Shown: one piece after another, positions 22,031 to 34,009 of the stretch
Layout: every line of letters starts with the position of its first letter
How positions within the stretch are numbered: the stretch's first letter is position 1
From: Meghimatium bilineatum
Taxonomy: Eukaryota; Mollusca; Gastropoda; Stylommatophora; Philomycidae
Length of the DNA: 64,000 bases
Assembly: GCA_034231615.1 (NCBI GenBank)
Contig: CM067322.1
Span: 52,768,456 to 52,832,455 of the forward strand
Direction of reading: 5' to 3'
The notes under the pieces: model-generated
Database searches by the model: none
What the model was told of the DNA's origin: nothing
What the model saw: only the letters and a program-made list of their open reading frames with translations
Made by a program: the position numbers and the translations under genes

Positions 22031-23059
22031 TCAACTTCTTCTTTTTCATTACCATCTGTTTGTTGTCACTCGTATTACATTCTATAATTCTCTTCCATTC
22101 CTTGATGGCATATTCATGCTGATTTCATTAGTATGTTTTCTGTAATGATCATGTTTCTAAATGTGTTGTTGCTTTATTCGTCTTTTTTCTTACATTCATG
22201 TCTTATTGTTGCTTTTCTTCACATTTGCTTCATCATTTCTGTGTGTGTTTTCTTTATCAATGTGTTTTCTTTACTCCTTCAATTTCCTCATTCCTTATTT
22301 AAAAAAAATGATATTCCCTTTCCTATTTCCTTCTGTTTTTTCTAAAAAAAATATGTCTTTCTGAATTTCGTTCTTTGCCTTTTTAAATCAATTCGATCAC
22401 TTATAAAATTGCATGTCTTTGAGTGCTGCAAACGTTGGAATTTTTTTCAAATGTGTGTATTTTTGCGCGCCTTTGCTTATTTCTTTTTAAACAAGATGTA
22501 ACATGTATTAGTTTTTGTGTGTTGGCTGGAATATAATACAGCTGGAAGCACAGAAGCCATTAAACATGATGTCTTGAAGCGAAGGAAAAAAACCTGTAAA
22601 GTTACAATTCGAGATGTTTTCGTTCATTTCCACAAAATGTGTATAAAACTTCCGATCAATTCTTTTCATTGATTTCAAAAAGTGGCAATTAAGCTCGTTT
22701 GTCGTTCAGCAACTGACAAATAAGGGTATGTTTAAATTTCTGAATTTTGGAATAATTTATCATTCCCGTCTTCTTTGTTTTCTTCATCTTCTCCAGTGTG
22801 CATACATTAGACGGGGAACGTCAACATTTTTTAAGCAAAAAACGTATGTTTTTTTGGATCGATCATCAGGAATTACGAGATATAAAATTCTTATTTATTT
22901 GAAATAAATGGTTTTTTTGGGGAGGGGGTCCATGAGAAAGTTATCGTCAACAATGCTATAATTTATACAACAATTATGTCTATGTGACATACATTGCCTG
23001 GACTTCTAGTTCGGGGTGTAAATAATAGGGCTACACTATTCATAGCAAGCACGTCGTAG
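22031..23059. other. no gene seen; T-rich tract
   Basis: 22020-22500 is strongly T-rich on the plus strand. The hydrophobic Phe-rich frames there are composition artefacts. Confidence 0.6.
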
Positions 23060-23180
23060 GTAGCAACTAAGAATTCTTGAGACTAACGGGAATTGAATCT
23101 AACGGCTCAATTTCTGTTAGTCTCAAGAATTTTTAAATTGTCCTCTGGCTTCCTACTTAAATTTATTTGTAGCAACTAAG
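23060..23180. other. hairpin insert between 12-bp direct repeats
   Basis: GTAGCAACTAAG occurs at 23060-23071 and 23169-23180. Between them is a perfect 15-bp inverted repeat, ATTCTTGAGACTAAC (23073-23087) and GTTAGTCTCAAGAAT (23116-23130), with a further short inner pairing in the loop. Confidence 0.7.
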
Positions 23181-23929
23181 TACGTTGGAGTGTTGGGCTG
23201 ACAAACTTATCATCTGGGAAAAAAATCACTGACACTGCATGTCTTGCATCGATTTTTTTTCCTTTTTCTTTTGTGAAATCGACATCATGGATGGCGGAGG
23301 TTAGCGAACATTGCATCTTTGTTATTTTGTAGCAGACTCCAAGTGGCTGGAACTATGTGTGCCATCATTGCAAATGGACTAACAGATCTGAAGGAAGAAT
23401 GATGAACTAGTTGACAAAGACGCATATGCTGCACTCGTGGCAGGACGTAATGATTCTGGAAACACTGCTGCATTCGTATTCCTCTCTTAGGGGGGACTAA
23501 ACAGATTTCTATAAAACCCACCTAACACAACCTGGCCGTTGAGACAGTAAACCTTCTCAGTTTGAGTTTCACCTTGGTTATATAACTGATTAGTACCTTA
23601 TGCATTTGTAAGAAGGGATATGGGCTGTTAAGAACTACCTTCTCACGGCTATATGTACTAGGTCATAGTAATCAACAACAGAATCATCATACATCAATAA
23701 ATTAATATTTAAAAAAAATGTATTATTTGAACGTAAACGTAAAATTAAGGTACATTTTCATTCTACATTGATCTGTCTTGATATCTCGCAGTAGATGATC
23801 AATTAAAATGTTGCAACTAACATATTTTATTTGCGTTTTATCGGCGAAAAATTAAAGATTTTTCTCAAAATAGGACGTGCCATTCAATTCTAAAACTACT
23901 CATTGCAAGTAAGAGAAAGAAACGAAGTA
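23181..23929. other. no gene seen
   Basis: AT-rich spacer. The 78-codon minus frame at 23285-23521 has no recognised domain. Confidence 0.5.
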
Positions 23930-24010
23930 AATATTTATACAGAAATTGTTTCAAGATTGCTCTGAAATCGCACTATCTCAGTATGCTGATGATACAATAC
24001 TGTAAATACA
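23930..24010 (+). mobile_element. short non-LTR RT scrap (YADD box)
   Basis: The plus frame reads ALSQYADDTIL, the catalytic box form typical of many non-LTR reverse transcriptases (SQYADDT). Only about 25 codons around it are recognisable. Confidence 0.5.
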
Positions 24011-24839
24011 TTAAATTCGTATAATAACACAAGAAATATGGTATCAAATTTGTTCAAGCCCTGTTCATACTTGACTATCAGTATTAACTTCTTCTTGATT
24101 CTTGATTAGAAACTGGCCTCACAGCACGTGGGGCATTCCCATAAGTGCACCGCCCTCTGTTCCAGCAGCCATTTGACTTGATGGTGTTTCGATTCCAATG
24201 TTGCCGAAACAGACGTCGAAATCAGGGCACAACTCTGGCCACTGCGACAGGTTTCTTTGTTGTTCTGCCCACCCACGCCGTGCCCTTAACTAGTCCAAGC
24301 ACAACGTCGGCCTGTCAGAACAACATGGTAACTGTTATCGAAGGTTACGACTACGGGATTGTATATATGACGTGCCGTGAAGCTTCTATAAGAATTATTG
24401 AACTTATATTAACTTATATTACTTATATCGATTGTCGTGTTAATATTTGACTATCTGTATTAACTTATATTACTTATATTGATTGTCGTGTTAATACTTG
24501 ACTAATGTTAAAAGGAAGTTGAACATTTGTGTAAGCAGCAAGTGTCTATAGTCATTGCCGTCGACAGTATAACCTATTGGAAAAAGGGAAATCAAGCTTT
24601 TTTTTAATGACTAAAAATAAAAGTATTTCTTAGAGGAACTTTTTGAAAGAAATGACACTATTTAATAATACAATTATTGAAAACAAGTAGGTGTGGGGGA
24701 TTTTGCCATACTTTTAGCTATCTTTTGATGTTTTATAGCATTATATATAGTCATGTTATTTTGTGTCAGCAAGGAAGACATAGTCCCGAAAAATGAATAC
24801 GTTGTCTCATGGATGACATAATTGTTGGGGCATCTAAGC
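24011..24839. other. no gene seen; GC-rich patch and a two-copy repeat
   Basis: 24110-24380 is GC-richer with no identified function. At 24397-24505 a unit of about 56 bp (TTAACTTATATTACTTATAT, CGATTGTCGTGTTAATA) is present twice. Confidence 0.6.
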
Positions 24840-24990
24840 CATTCAATCTGACACTTCCGACTTGAACATAGCTTATGAGTCAATGTGGAGTTAGTTGTCC
24901 CAAAGAGGTGGGGCATCTACCCCTTAGTCACCTTTTACAACATGAACAGCAATTAGTTTATTATTGATTGCTCCCCTTTCGAGCCTCGGG
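24840..24990 (-). mobile_element. SINE3 fragment
   Basis: A diverged copy shares the CTTAGTCACCTTTTACAACATG and GCTCCCCTTTCGAGC segments with the better copy at 30838-31112, same orientation. Confidence 0.6.
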
Positions 24991-25559
24991 GATACAATCC
25001 ATGTTTTGCCATCCCATGGCCTTCCCGACTTATATATCGTCTCAATTATTTATCATATTGGGAACGTAGAGTCACGACTAAAATAAGTAATGATATTTGA
25101 AGACTTTTATTGACCACCTCAAATCTCGACACTATATATTCACTATTAAGTCCATTCACTGTGAATGTGACCGTCCATATTGATCTGGTATTCTTGGAGC
25201 TGTCAAGTCCTGCGCACTTCAAATAACATCTTGTTGACATGAATTTACTACATGGATACTCCATTTTGCTCTCATGGAAACAAATAATGAGAACTCAATC
25301 ACTTTATTCTGCGCTTGAATAAATTGGAAGGCATACATGCCAAGAGGATATTGTTCAACGGAGGCCATAGTTTGCTTGAATTGTGCCAGTTCGACCCAAA
25401 AAGTGAAATATATTGCTACATTTTCTTTTGCACGCAGTTAATAAAGTAGAAATCTTAATGAGTTAAGATTTTCAGTCACATAACATAAATTAATGTTGTG
25501 TGTCTAGTTTATAATTCCAGTATATATACATCCAACTTGTCCGTTGGAGTGATCAGAAG
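24991..25559. other. no gene seen
   Basis: AT-rich spacer. No supported element. Confidence 0.5.
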
Positions 25560-25735
25560 AGGTACATATAATAATTAAGATAATGATATTGCTGATGTGT
25601 ACGACTGTACGTAATGATACAGATGTGTGCGACTGTACCTAATGATGCTCATGTGTTTAACTGTATATAATGATGATAATGTGTGCAAATGTTCCTAATG
25701 ACGATGATGTGTGCGACAGTACCAAATGAGTACTA
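25560..25735. repeat. degenerate tandem repeat, about 31 bp
   Basis: About five diverged copies of GATGTGTGCGACTGTACCTA ATGAT. Confidence 0.75.
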
Positions 25736-25824
25736 TGAATGCCTGGAGTTTCCTTTCACACTTTGAACATATTTGGCATTATTCTGTGATCTAGACTCTT
25801 GTTTGTCTTCTTGTTCGTGTTATT

Positions 25825-27797
25825 CATTCATTCATTTTCCTTTTGCGATGAAGTTAGCGCATAGGGCAGAGGTCAGATCTCTCCAATTCTGTCTGTTCAA
25901 AGCTATTCTGTGCAGTTTTTGAATAGTATGAATATTGGTTGTTTTACTTTCTTTAAGTATTGTTCTTCTGAGTGTTTCTTTTGGTCTACCCCTTGCTCTT
26001 TTGCCTGCAGGTATCCATTAAAGAGATTGGTCGTGTATTCTGTTGGTGTCTGCGCGTGTGACATGCCCGATGTAGGACCAACGGCGATTTCTGATAACAT
26101 CTGTGATGAAATTTTGACGTGTCTCTTCTCTGATTTTATCATTCGATTTGAATTCACTGGAATAGGTGTTAGTTATCCTACGAAGACATTTGTTCTCGAA
26201 ACTCAGTAATTTCTTTTCTGAAGATAAAAGCTTTTCCAGCTCTCACATCCATATGATAGCACCAGAAAAACGCAGGAATAAAATAAGCGTATTTTCGTGC
26301 GTGTGCTGATTGACTTTGACTTCCAGATATTAGACAGTCTGTTAAATGCACTTGATGCTAGGGCAATGCGAGTTATAATTTCTGGCATGACATCACCATC
26401 GAGTGTTAATTTGCTTCCTAGATAGGAGAATTTCTGTACTTTTTCAAGTTGTTGCCCATTTAAAGTAATTTCGTTAGGTGAATTGGTGAAGTCCATAATT
26501 TTTGTTTTTGCTGAATTGATTTGGAGACCTATTTGTCCTGAAATGAGTTTTAATCTATCAGTAATTGTTTGTGCATCTTGATGGTTTTCACTCAATAGTG
26601 CAAGATCATCGGCAAAATCCAGGTCTTCTAATGTTGTTTTATTTATCCATTTGATTCCTAAATTTGTGTTGGATGTGCTTTTTCTCATAGCCCAGTCAAT
26701 TGCGATATTGAATAGTAATGGTGACATAGGGCAGCCTTGTTTAACACCAGTAATCACAGGGAACCATTCTGAATTGCCTTTTTCTGTTCTAACACAGCAT
26801 TTTGAGTTGGTATAGAATGATTTTATCACATTTATATATTTATTTTGGAATCCATATATTTTTAAAATTTCCCAAAGCGATGGTCGATGGATGCTGTCGA
26901 AGGCTTTTTGAAAATCAACGTAGTTTATTATGAGATTAGATCTAAATTCTAGACATTCTTCTATTATTGTTCCTAGGGTGAATATATGGTCAAGGCAGGA
27001 ACGACCTGGTCTAAAGCCTGACTGCTCTTCTCTAACTCTTTTGTCTAAGGATGATTTTAATCTTGCAAGCATCATATTACAAAGAATTTTGCCAGGTACG
27101 GATAGCAGTGTGATTCCCCTCCAGTTATCACAATTTGTTAGGTCTCCTTTTTTTGGTAATTTGATAATGATGCCATTTTTCCATTGTTGGGGGTGGGAAT
27201 TCGTTTTTCCAAATCATATTGAAAATATTCAGTAAAAATGACAAGGTATTATCATTTGCTGCTTTTAACATTTCACTTGTGATGTCATCTTGGCCTGCTG
27301 CTTTATTGTTTTTTAATTTCTTAATGGTTTGTTTTACCTCTTCAAGGGTGAAATTTTCTATCGAAGCTTCTAGTGGTGGCATTGTCTCCTCTTTCTCTAG
27401 ATTTGGAGTAGATTGGGGTGGTGGTCTGTTAAGAAGATCTTGGAAATGTTTAGCACATCTTTGCTTTTGTTGTTCAGTTGTTGTTAGAACTTTGCCATTT
27501 TTGTCTTTAATAGATGCGTTGGGGATAAGTGGCTGATTTCACAGTTGTTTGGTTATGTGGTGTAGTATCTTGCTGTTGTTGTGAGACTGATTCAGCTTCC
27601 AATGATAAGTTGTTTATATAATTCTGCCTGTTCTTTCTAGCGCTTGCTTTAACTTCTTTGTCTAAAAGTGCGTATGTGAGTCTGTTTTGTTCCTCGTCTT
27701 GAGTGGTTTTTGCAGCAAGTATTTTTTGCTTCATCTTTTTACGGTTTTGGATTTTTGACCAAGTCTTCTCGCTTATCCATTTCTTCTTATTGTTTTT
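25825..27797 (-). mobile_element. RTE-type LINE with TSD
   Basis: A 1973-bp insertion flanked by TTCGTGTTATT at 25814-25824 and 27798-27808. Minus-strand order: an N-terminal Lys-rich stretch (QKILAAKTTQDEEQNRLTYA), then ASIENFTLEEVKQTIKKLKN and AAGQDDITSEMLK (27370-27230), the start of the RT. Next come EEQSGFRPGRSCLDHIF, VDFQKAFDSIHRPSLW, TGVKQGCPMSPLLFNIAIDW and the catalytic DLDFADDLALLSENHQDA. These sit in one 290-codon frame at 26203-27075. The C-terminal WRR-type segment and basic motif continue in another frame to about 25900. The tail is short ATGA repeats. The endonuclease is absent (5' truncation). The FRPGRSCLDHI and CPMSPLLFNIAIDW motifs fit the RTE clade. Confidence 0.95.
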
Positions 27798-27808
27798 TTC
27801 GTGTTATT

Positions 27809-28261
27809 GCTTGTATGAAATTCTCTGCTGTAATTATATCAATTCTGAGTCCGTGGCTTTTGTCGATACTGCCGTGAAATTCTGTCTACCTGAAGCGTAT
27901 CAGTGATGTCTTAAAAGGTTTTGATACTGCCGTGAAATTCTGTCTACATGAAGTGAGTCAGTGATGTCTTTAAATGTTTCTTCTGTGCCGTTCTTACGGT
28001 ACCCAGTTTGGAGTTAATATGAAATCTTTTTTTTTTGACAGATGGAAATCTTTTCTTTTCTGTAGAACAGATCAACGTGTACTATAAAAATATTACCAGA
28101 CTTGCATGTAATTAAGATCAAATAAAATAGCTGACTCGTGTACTTATTCATTCTATAATGTCAGTGCTCAGTGATAATTCAGCGCTCTCTAGAGCAATAT
28201 AACTGTATAAATATTGAGTGTGGTCATGTGCAATTGTTCTCTTCAGTGTACCAGATAATTT
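27809..28261. other. no gene seen; two-copy repeat
   Basis: A unit of about 59 bp (GATACTGCCGTGAAATTCTG TCTAC) occurs at 27864-27922 and 27920-27980. The rest is AT-rich spacer. Confidence 0.65.
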
Positions 28262-28465
28262 GCTATTTGGCGGATATATACATAGCGCGTCTCGCACGGT
28301 CTAGGTATCGGGTTTAATTACAGCCGCAGGCAACTGTGTATTCGAACTCTCAGAAAGTAATGGAAACCTACAAAACGTATTTGTATTACCTAGAAAATTA
28401 CTACTGCCAAAATATGCTGGATTGGTTATTACGCCCTCAGCAAGATTTTCTACCGACATTTTGTC
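28262..28465 (+). mobile_element. SINE1, diverged near-complete copy
   Basis: Follows the SINE1 order: a degraded A box, GGTATCGGGTTTAATTACAG in the B-box position, GCAACTGTGTATTCGAAC, CAGAAAGTAATGGAAAC, and a 3' block GCTGGATTGGTTATTACGCC. More mutated than the copy at 15997. Confidence 0.8.
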
Positions 28466-28659
28466 TGATTTCTTTGTTCAAAATATAAGCGAAACGTACC
28501 TCTTATGGTGATGCCCGGTACTTTACACCGTGGAAGTTATCCCACTTTGGTTATATCAGATCATTTTAATCATATAAATGGTAGATGGTGTGGGGTTCTG
28601 GTAATCCAGTTACCAAGTCCTTGGGATTTTTTTGTCTGAATTGTGTGTTCGTCCATCAC

Positions 28660-29173
28660 AAGTGATGATGACTATATTTTTATATCCATTTTTGAAAATT
28701 CAATTAGAATTATGACCATGCCTATTAGTTCGTAGGTGCATATTTGAGCATATTTGTTCTGTAAATGTCCTTGGACAGTTGACATGGAATGACCACTGTA
28801 AACGGATTTGGGTATATTCGTGACTTTCTAGTTACTGTCCGTTGTTGAGCTGCAGCATTTCTGATCTTTTCACAAGATATGCGCTCTTTTTAACTGTAGA
28901 GCACCATGTAGATCTATTTTGTGCAAGATCTTCCCATGTATCTTGATCTATTTCAAACAATTTCAATGAGGTCTTTAACGAGTCCTTGTAGTGCTACTTT
29001 GACCACCTTGAGATCGTTGGTGGCAGTATCTGTGGCAGGTGATGGTCTGCCATACGTACCAAATAACCTGCCCAACGATTCTATGTCTGCATCAGGATAG
29101 TGTCAATTCTGGGGATACCAGATCGCTCAAGGACAGTGGCATCTGGAATCTTGTGTTGCCATTTGATGTTTAT
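28660..29173 (-). mobile_element. LINE-C (CR1/L2-like) 3' end
   Basis: Matches 12601-13110 closely in the same orientation: the 3' UTR (CTATTAGTTCGTAGG), the C-terminal Lys/Arg-rich region, and CTTGTGTTGCCATTTGATGT TTATAAC. A second LINE is inserted in it at 29188 and LINE-C-like sequence may continue after 29668. Confidence 0.85.
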
Positions 29174-29187
29174 AACTTGACTGAATA

Positions 29188-29654
29188 AAAACAACAAAAC
29201 AGAAATGAAAGTGCTAATGTTACGAACTTTTATTTTTCCGGTTGCAACATACGGCTGTGAAACATGGACCCTAAGTAAAACAGCGGCAAAAAAGATCAAC
29301 GCCTTCGAGCTGAAATGCTACAGAAAGATACTTAGAATATCGTGGAAGGAAAAACAATCAGAAACTCAGTTAATATTATAAACACATTGAAGATTCCAGA
29401 GTGTTGGTTACTGAACACAATAACAAAAAGAAAACAACGCCTGTTTGGTCATATAAAGAGACACAACTGTTTAGAAAGACAAATAATGGAGGGAAGAGTA
29501 CATGGGAAGAGGAGAAAGCGCAGACCAAGAAGACGATGGACTGACGACATTAAAGATAACATGAATACATCGCTAGAAAATGCAAGCCACATCGCCCAAG
29601 ACAGAGAGAGGTTCAGAGAGTTCATTGGGAAGACAAAGGAATACGTCACATAAC
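29188..29654 (+). mobile_element. LINE-E 3' end, inserted in LINE-C
   Basis: A 467-bp insertion flanked by AACTTGACTGAATA at 29174-29187 and 29655-29668. It encodes the RT C-terminal part: FPVATYGCETWTLSKTAAKK, FELKCYRKILRISWKEKQ, the WGH-type motif LFGHIKRHNCLERQIMEGRV, RRPRRRWTDDIKDNMNTSLE and the terminal SHIAQDRERFREFI. A one-base shift lies near 29370. The ending matches the minus-strand copy at 53640-54032. Confidence 0.95.
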
Positions 29655-29668
29655 AACTTGACTGAATA

Positions 29669-30837
29669 GTACTATGGGAAATGGAAGCGGGGTTAAAGAT
29701 TCTGAAAAGACTGGCGTTGGGTAGATCGACATAATAAGATTATTTAATATTATAATAAGGTAGGAATTTTCTTATTTAATACATTATGAGATACAATAAA
29801 ATGGGATATAAGAATATACGAGAGCTGGAAAGGATGTAAACTGTGGGTGGGGAGGTGGGAGGGGTGGAGGAGTGGAGTATAGAACGATGTAAAAATGATA
29901 GCAAAAAACAGATAATTGCTACATGTAATTGTTGAGAACCTGTGCTCCAGAGTTGGCTGAGAGAATATGTATTAGTTGTTGTTAACTAAATAAGAATATA
30001 GGTGGATGAAAAGAATGTAAAATACTGACCCACGTTCTCCCACTTATACAAACAATGATGATGATGGACAAATTGTCTTTCGTCAGTTGATGATGATGAT
30101 GTTCGTCCGTCGTAATCGACGATGACCAACAACTCAACCATAATAATAATAACAATAAGTAATAAAAAATAATAAAGTTAATAGTGAGTTTTTAAATGAC
30201 TAACAAATCCAATGCGCGCACAAAATGTTCTTTTACAGAATTGACAAAAATAGTGGGTGTCTTTGTGAGGTTGAGATGTTTTATCTTTTCTGTGTCCGCT
30301 TCTGTCTTGCAGTATCTTGTCTGGACTCTTCCGCCGCTAGTGCTCCCGTTCTAATACTGTAACGGCATGCTGTTCTATCCTGAGGGAGGCTCTCCCAAGT
30401 GCCTTTCGTCAGTTATAGTCCCGCTGGCTCATCTGATATCATCCTTCTAAAGTGAAGCATTTAACTTTCCCCTGAATTTCACTGTACAATTTGTGCATAC
30501 TGTGTTATCGTCAGCAAATGATAATCGCTGGAAAAGTCAGAAGCTTTATGTCAGAAGGATTATTCCCAATTCAGCCCACATGTCTTGTATTATTTTTGAT
30601 CATGAACATATAGAGGAGATATGTGAATGGAAATTTACAAGATTTTGATATTCTTGTATGAGACGTAAGGAAGATAATATCAAACATGAGGGCATGAACT
30701 ATTCCATGCAATGCGCGACCACTGAATGTGAGCGTGAGATTTAGCAACATTCTTAAGACAAGGGGAGCGAAATGATTGAAACTTAAACATCAATAATTGT
30801 AGCTTTCCGTTATTTTCTGTGTTACTATATGTTTTCT
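29669..30837. other. no gene seen
   Basis: AT-rich spacer with a G-rich patch (29846-29880), an ATG-repeat near 30085-30110, and a moderately GC-rich block at 30300-30440 of unknown origin. Confidence 0.5.
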
Positions 30838-31112
30838 GTCTTCTTCTTCTGCATTCGTTCTCAAACTCCAGCAGATTAGCAGGATGTAGTCCGGAGAACG
30901 GAATGCGTTGTGTCATGGTTTACAGCATTGCTGCGATATCTGCGCCTTTCGGCTCGACACATCCGACTTCAGCATGGCTTTGGGTCACTGACCCTATAAT
31001 GGGATGGGACAGCCAACTCTATCCATAACCTCCTTAATCGCCTTTTACGACATGCGTGGAAGGTAAACAGTGTTGCTATTCTTTGCTCCCCTTTCGGGCA
31101 CGGCAACACACG
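30838..31112 (-). mobile_element. SINE3, longest copy
   Basis: Read on the minus strand: GTGCCCGAAAGGGGAGCAAA, GCATGTCGTAAAAGGCGATT AAGGAGGT, GGCTGTCCCATCCCATTATA, GCTGAAGTCGGATGTGTCGA, CGAAAGGCGCAGATATCGCA, TGTAAACCATGACACAACGC, TTCTCCGGACTACATCCTGC and a final GAACGAATGCAGAAGAAGAA. No clear tRNA boxes are visible, so its head origin is unknown. Its 3' end resembles that of the I-group LINE, as expected for a SINE mobilised by that LINE. Confidence 0.85.
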
Positions 31113-31249
31113 GGCGATTTTTTCTGTTATTAATATGTTCTCTTCTATTCTTCATTCTCTTATAGTTTTAGCGCATTTACTCCCTCTGGTTCATTTCAAG
31201 GAATTGTACATCGATGAGAGATGAAGTCTTCTGGTTATGAACTAACGCT

Positions 31250-31523
31250 CTAGAGAAACCTACACACTGCATACAAGGTTACAAGAGCTCTATTGCTCAT
31301 AATTCCCGGGTATAGAAAAACATATGACGAGTGAACGGGAAATAACTGAAAATATCTCGGGTCCCAAATATCTGATGATGGCAACTCGGGATATGAGATA
31401 AGACCCAAGATGGCGATGGCTGAGTGGCAAGGTTGAATATGATTTGGAAAATTAAGATAACTGGGAAAACTGGACTTGTGTAGACATGTCAAACTGCGAA
31501 CGGGAAGAAGAAGAAGAAGTATT
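31250..31523 (+). mobile_element. probable retroelement 3' end with AAG tail
   Basis: A plus-strand block ends GAACGGGAAGAAGAAGAAGAA, the AAG tail type. No protein motif could be read, so this is a weak call. Confidence 0.35.
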
Positions 31524-32030
31524 AGAGTAAATATTAATTTATTCAGGTCGTTAGTGCTAATTATTCTTCTATATAGATGTGAAAACTGGACACTCAATGC
31601 AGACACGGAAAGAAGGATCCAGGCTTTTGAAAACAAGTGCTACAGACGTTTCCTAAAAATTAGTTATATAGAAAACTAGAGAAATATATTTGTTCGGCAG
31701 CAAATAAACACACTTGCAGGTTATCAAGAACCACATTTGATAGTGGTGAAACGATGTAAACGTGTTTGGTTTGGACATGTAACTAGACACGACTTACTTT
31801 CTAAAACTATTTTACAAGGAACAGTCAATGGTGAAAGGGAAAGAGGTGGCAAAAAAAAGAACAACAACTATGGATTGATAAAATCAAGGAATAGTAAAGG
31901 CATGATTTTTCTACACCTCCGAAGTGCTGATGATAATATTTGGAGTTCGTTCTATGCGGATGTCTCCAGTGTAACACCTACACGACACTGACGGCTTATG
32001 CGTCTTATCATAATGCCTAGAGACGAAGCC
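31524..32030 (+). mobile_element. LINE RT C-terminal fragment (LINE-F)
   Basis: Encodes LFRSLVLIILLYRCENWTLN, then RRIQAFENKCYRRFLKISY, FVRQQINTLAGYQEPH, KRVWFGHVTRHDLLSKTILQ and GTVNGERERGGKK. This is the standard order of the RT C-terminal end of many animal LINEs, related to but distinct from LINE-E. It has two stops and a degraded end. Confidence 0.9.
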
Positions 32031-32534
32031 TCCTACTCAGAAGTGGACATAGGGATTTATTAATAGTAAACATATTAAAAAATTGTTAGTCCTGTTTAAA
32101 CAGAAATGAAAAACATATTGACTTAATCGAGAGAGCACGAATAACAACAAAAGGGATAATCAGAAAAATACATTCATCATTGGGTGTCTGCTTATAATAG
32201 AAGCTTTGAAATGGTATTAAATCATTAATGAAGTAGTGATTGGAAACACTAAAATCAATAAAGATAGAACTCACGAATCCGTGCTGGAGATACACTAAAA
32301 AGTTCAAAATAAAGAATAGTGAGAGGAATTGTTCTTAAACCCATAGAAAGAGGAAAATAGGAAGACAACGACATACGTGGAGGAAGAGCTTTTCACGTGA
32401 ACACAAACGATGGGTAAGATGTGGAAAGAAATAGAAGCAATATATAGAAAAAGATGGAAAATATTTGTTGAAAAACTATGTTCTGCAGGGAGTGAAAGAT
32501 GAATAGATCTATGGAACACGTTCAGCGGCATTTG
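32031..32534. other. no gene seen; LINE-like 3' remnant possible
   Basis: 32340-32530 has phrases such as GGAAAATAGGAAGACAACGA that resemble LINE C-terminal basic regions, but I could not establish a frame. Confidence 0.4.
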
Positions 32535-33330
32535 ACTGTAAATAAATTGGATTAGTTAATGTAACCGAGTTCGCTTGTCTCTATTAGAACACTTGAGTTA
32601 GTTAACATAACCGAGTTTGCTTGTCTCTATGAGAACACTTGAGTTAGTTAACATAACCGAGTTTGCTTGTCTCTATGAGAACACTTGAGTTAGTTAACAT
32701 AACCGAGTTTACTTGTCTCTATGAGAACACTTGAGCTAGTTCAAATAACCGAGTTTACTTGTCTCTATGAGAACACTTGAGCTAGTTCAAATAGCCGAGT
32801 TTGCTTGTCTCTATGAGAACACTTGAGTTAGTTAACATAACCGAGTTTGCTTGTCTCTATGAGAACACTTGAGCTAGTTCAAATAACCGAGTTTACTTGT
32901 CTCTATGAGAACACTTGAGCTAGTTCAAATAGCCGAGTTTGCTTGTCTCTATGAGAACACTTGAGCTAGTTAACACAATCGAGTTCCCTGGTCTCTGAGA
33001 ACACTTGAGCTAGTTAACACAATCGAGTTCCCTGGTCTCTGAGAACACTTGAGCTAGTTAACACAATCGAGTTCCCTGGTCTCTGAGAACACTTGAGTTA
33101 GTTAATATAACCGATCTCACTGTTTTCTACGAGGACGATAAGTTAGTTAATATAACCGATGAAATTGATCTCTATGAAGACGCTCAGTTAGTTAATATAA
33201 CAGATCTAATTGTGGTCTCTTCGTGGACACTGAGTTAGTTAATATAACAGATCTAATATGTCTCTACAAGGACGCTGAGATAGTTAATATAACCGACGTC
33301 ACCCTTGTCTGAGTTAGTTTGCATAAGCGA
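32535..33330. repeat. minisatellite, 46-bp unit
   Basis: About 17 units: TGAGTTAGTTAACATAACCG, AGTTTGCTTGTCTCTATGAG, AACACT. At least three subtypes occur in blocks (AACATAACC, TCAAATAGCC, AACACAATCGAGTTCCCTGG), and the units decay after 33100. Confidence 0.97.
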
Positions 33331-33536
33331 CCCCACGAGACGCCAGGTGGACATGAGTTTACTAGGTAAGATAATCGCCCTCAACGGATTCTGGGAGGAC
33401 AGTGGGTAAATATTTTCTAACAATAAGTTACCTCCCTGAGCCCTGGAGGAAATATGAGTTGATAAAGAAGTAGAGTATTGATTTCCTTTGATTCGAGTTT
33501 TCTCATGTGCACTTAATCCATCTCAACTAAGCTGTA

Positions 33537-33574
33537 CGCCCTCTGCCGAGAGTACCGCAGAGTACACAGAGTAC
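33537..33574 (-). mobile_element. SINE2 scrap
   Basis: CCCTCTGCCGAGAGTACCGC matches the SINE2 body. Too short for more. Confidence 0.4.
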
Positions 33575-33995
33575 CCTATACCCTCTTTCGCCTGCCAAAA
33601 ATACTTCTCTATGGTGAGCTGCGGAAGGTACAATATCTCAAGGTGATCAAAAGATGCCTCACTAAAAGTCTTTTAAATTGACCAAGATACATGGGAAGAA
33701 CTTGCACAAAATAGATCTACATGGCGTTCTACAGTAAAAAAGGGCACATTATCATGTGGAAAAAGGAGAAATGCAGCAGCCCAAAAAACGGAGCGGAGCT
33801 AGAAAGTCACGGGTAAACCAAAAACTGTATACAGTGGTCATTCTATGCTCGGATTGACCAAGGATATTTGCTGCTCGAATAGGGTTTATTAGCCCTCTGT
33901 GAACTCATATGCATGTACATATCTCTAACTGAATTTTAAAAGTGGATGTAACAAATGGTCATCATCATCATCATCATCATGTGATGGACGAATAG
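33575..33995 (+). mobile_element. LINE-C (CR1/L2-like) 3' end
   Basis: Encodes LPKILLYGELRKV, then the CREWREL-like region of the RT C-terminus in broken frames, then a Lys-rich end, then the same 3' UTR as 12601 and 28660. It closes in a TCA-repeat (33959-33980), which is probably the genuine 3' tail of this family. Confidence 0.85.
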
Positions 33996-34009
33996 AAGTA
34001 GATGACTCC

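Noticed and set aside
22133-22364. Phe/Leu-rich frames as membrane proteins
   Set aside because: The DNA is simply T-rich; two overlapping frames give the same type of peptide.
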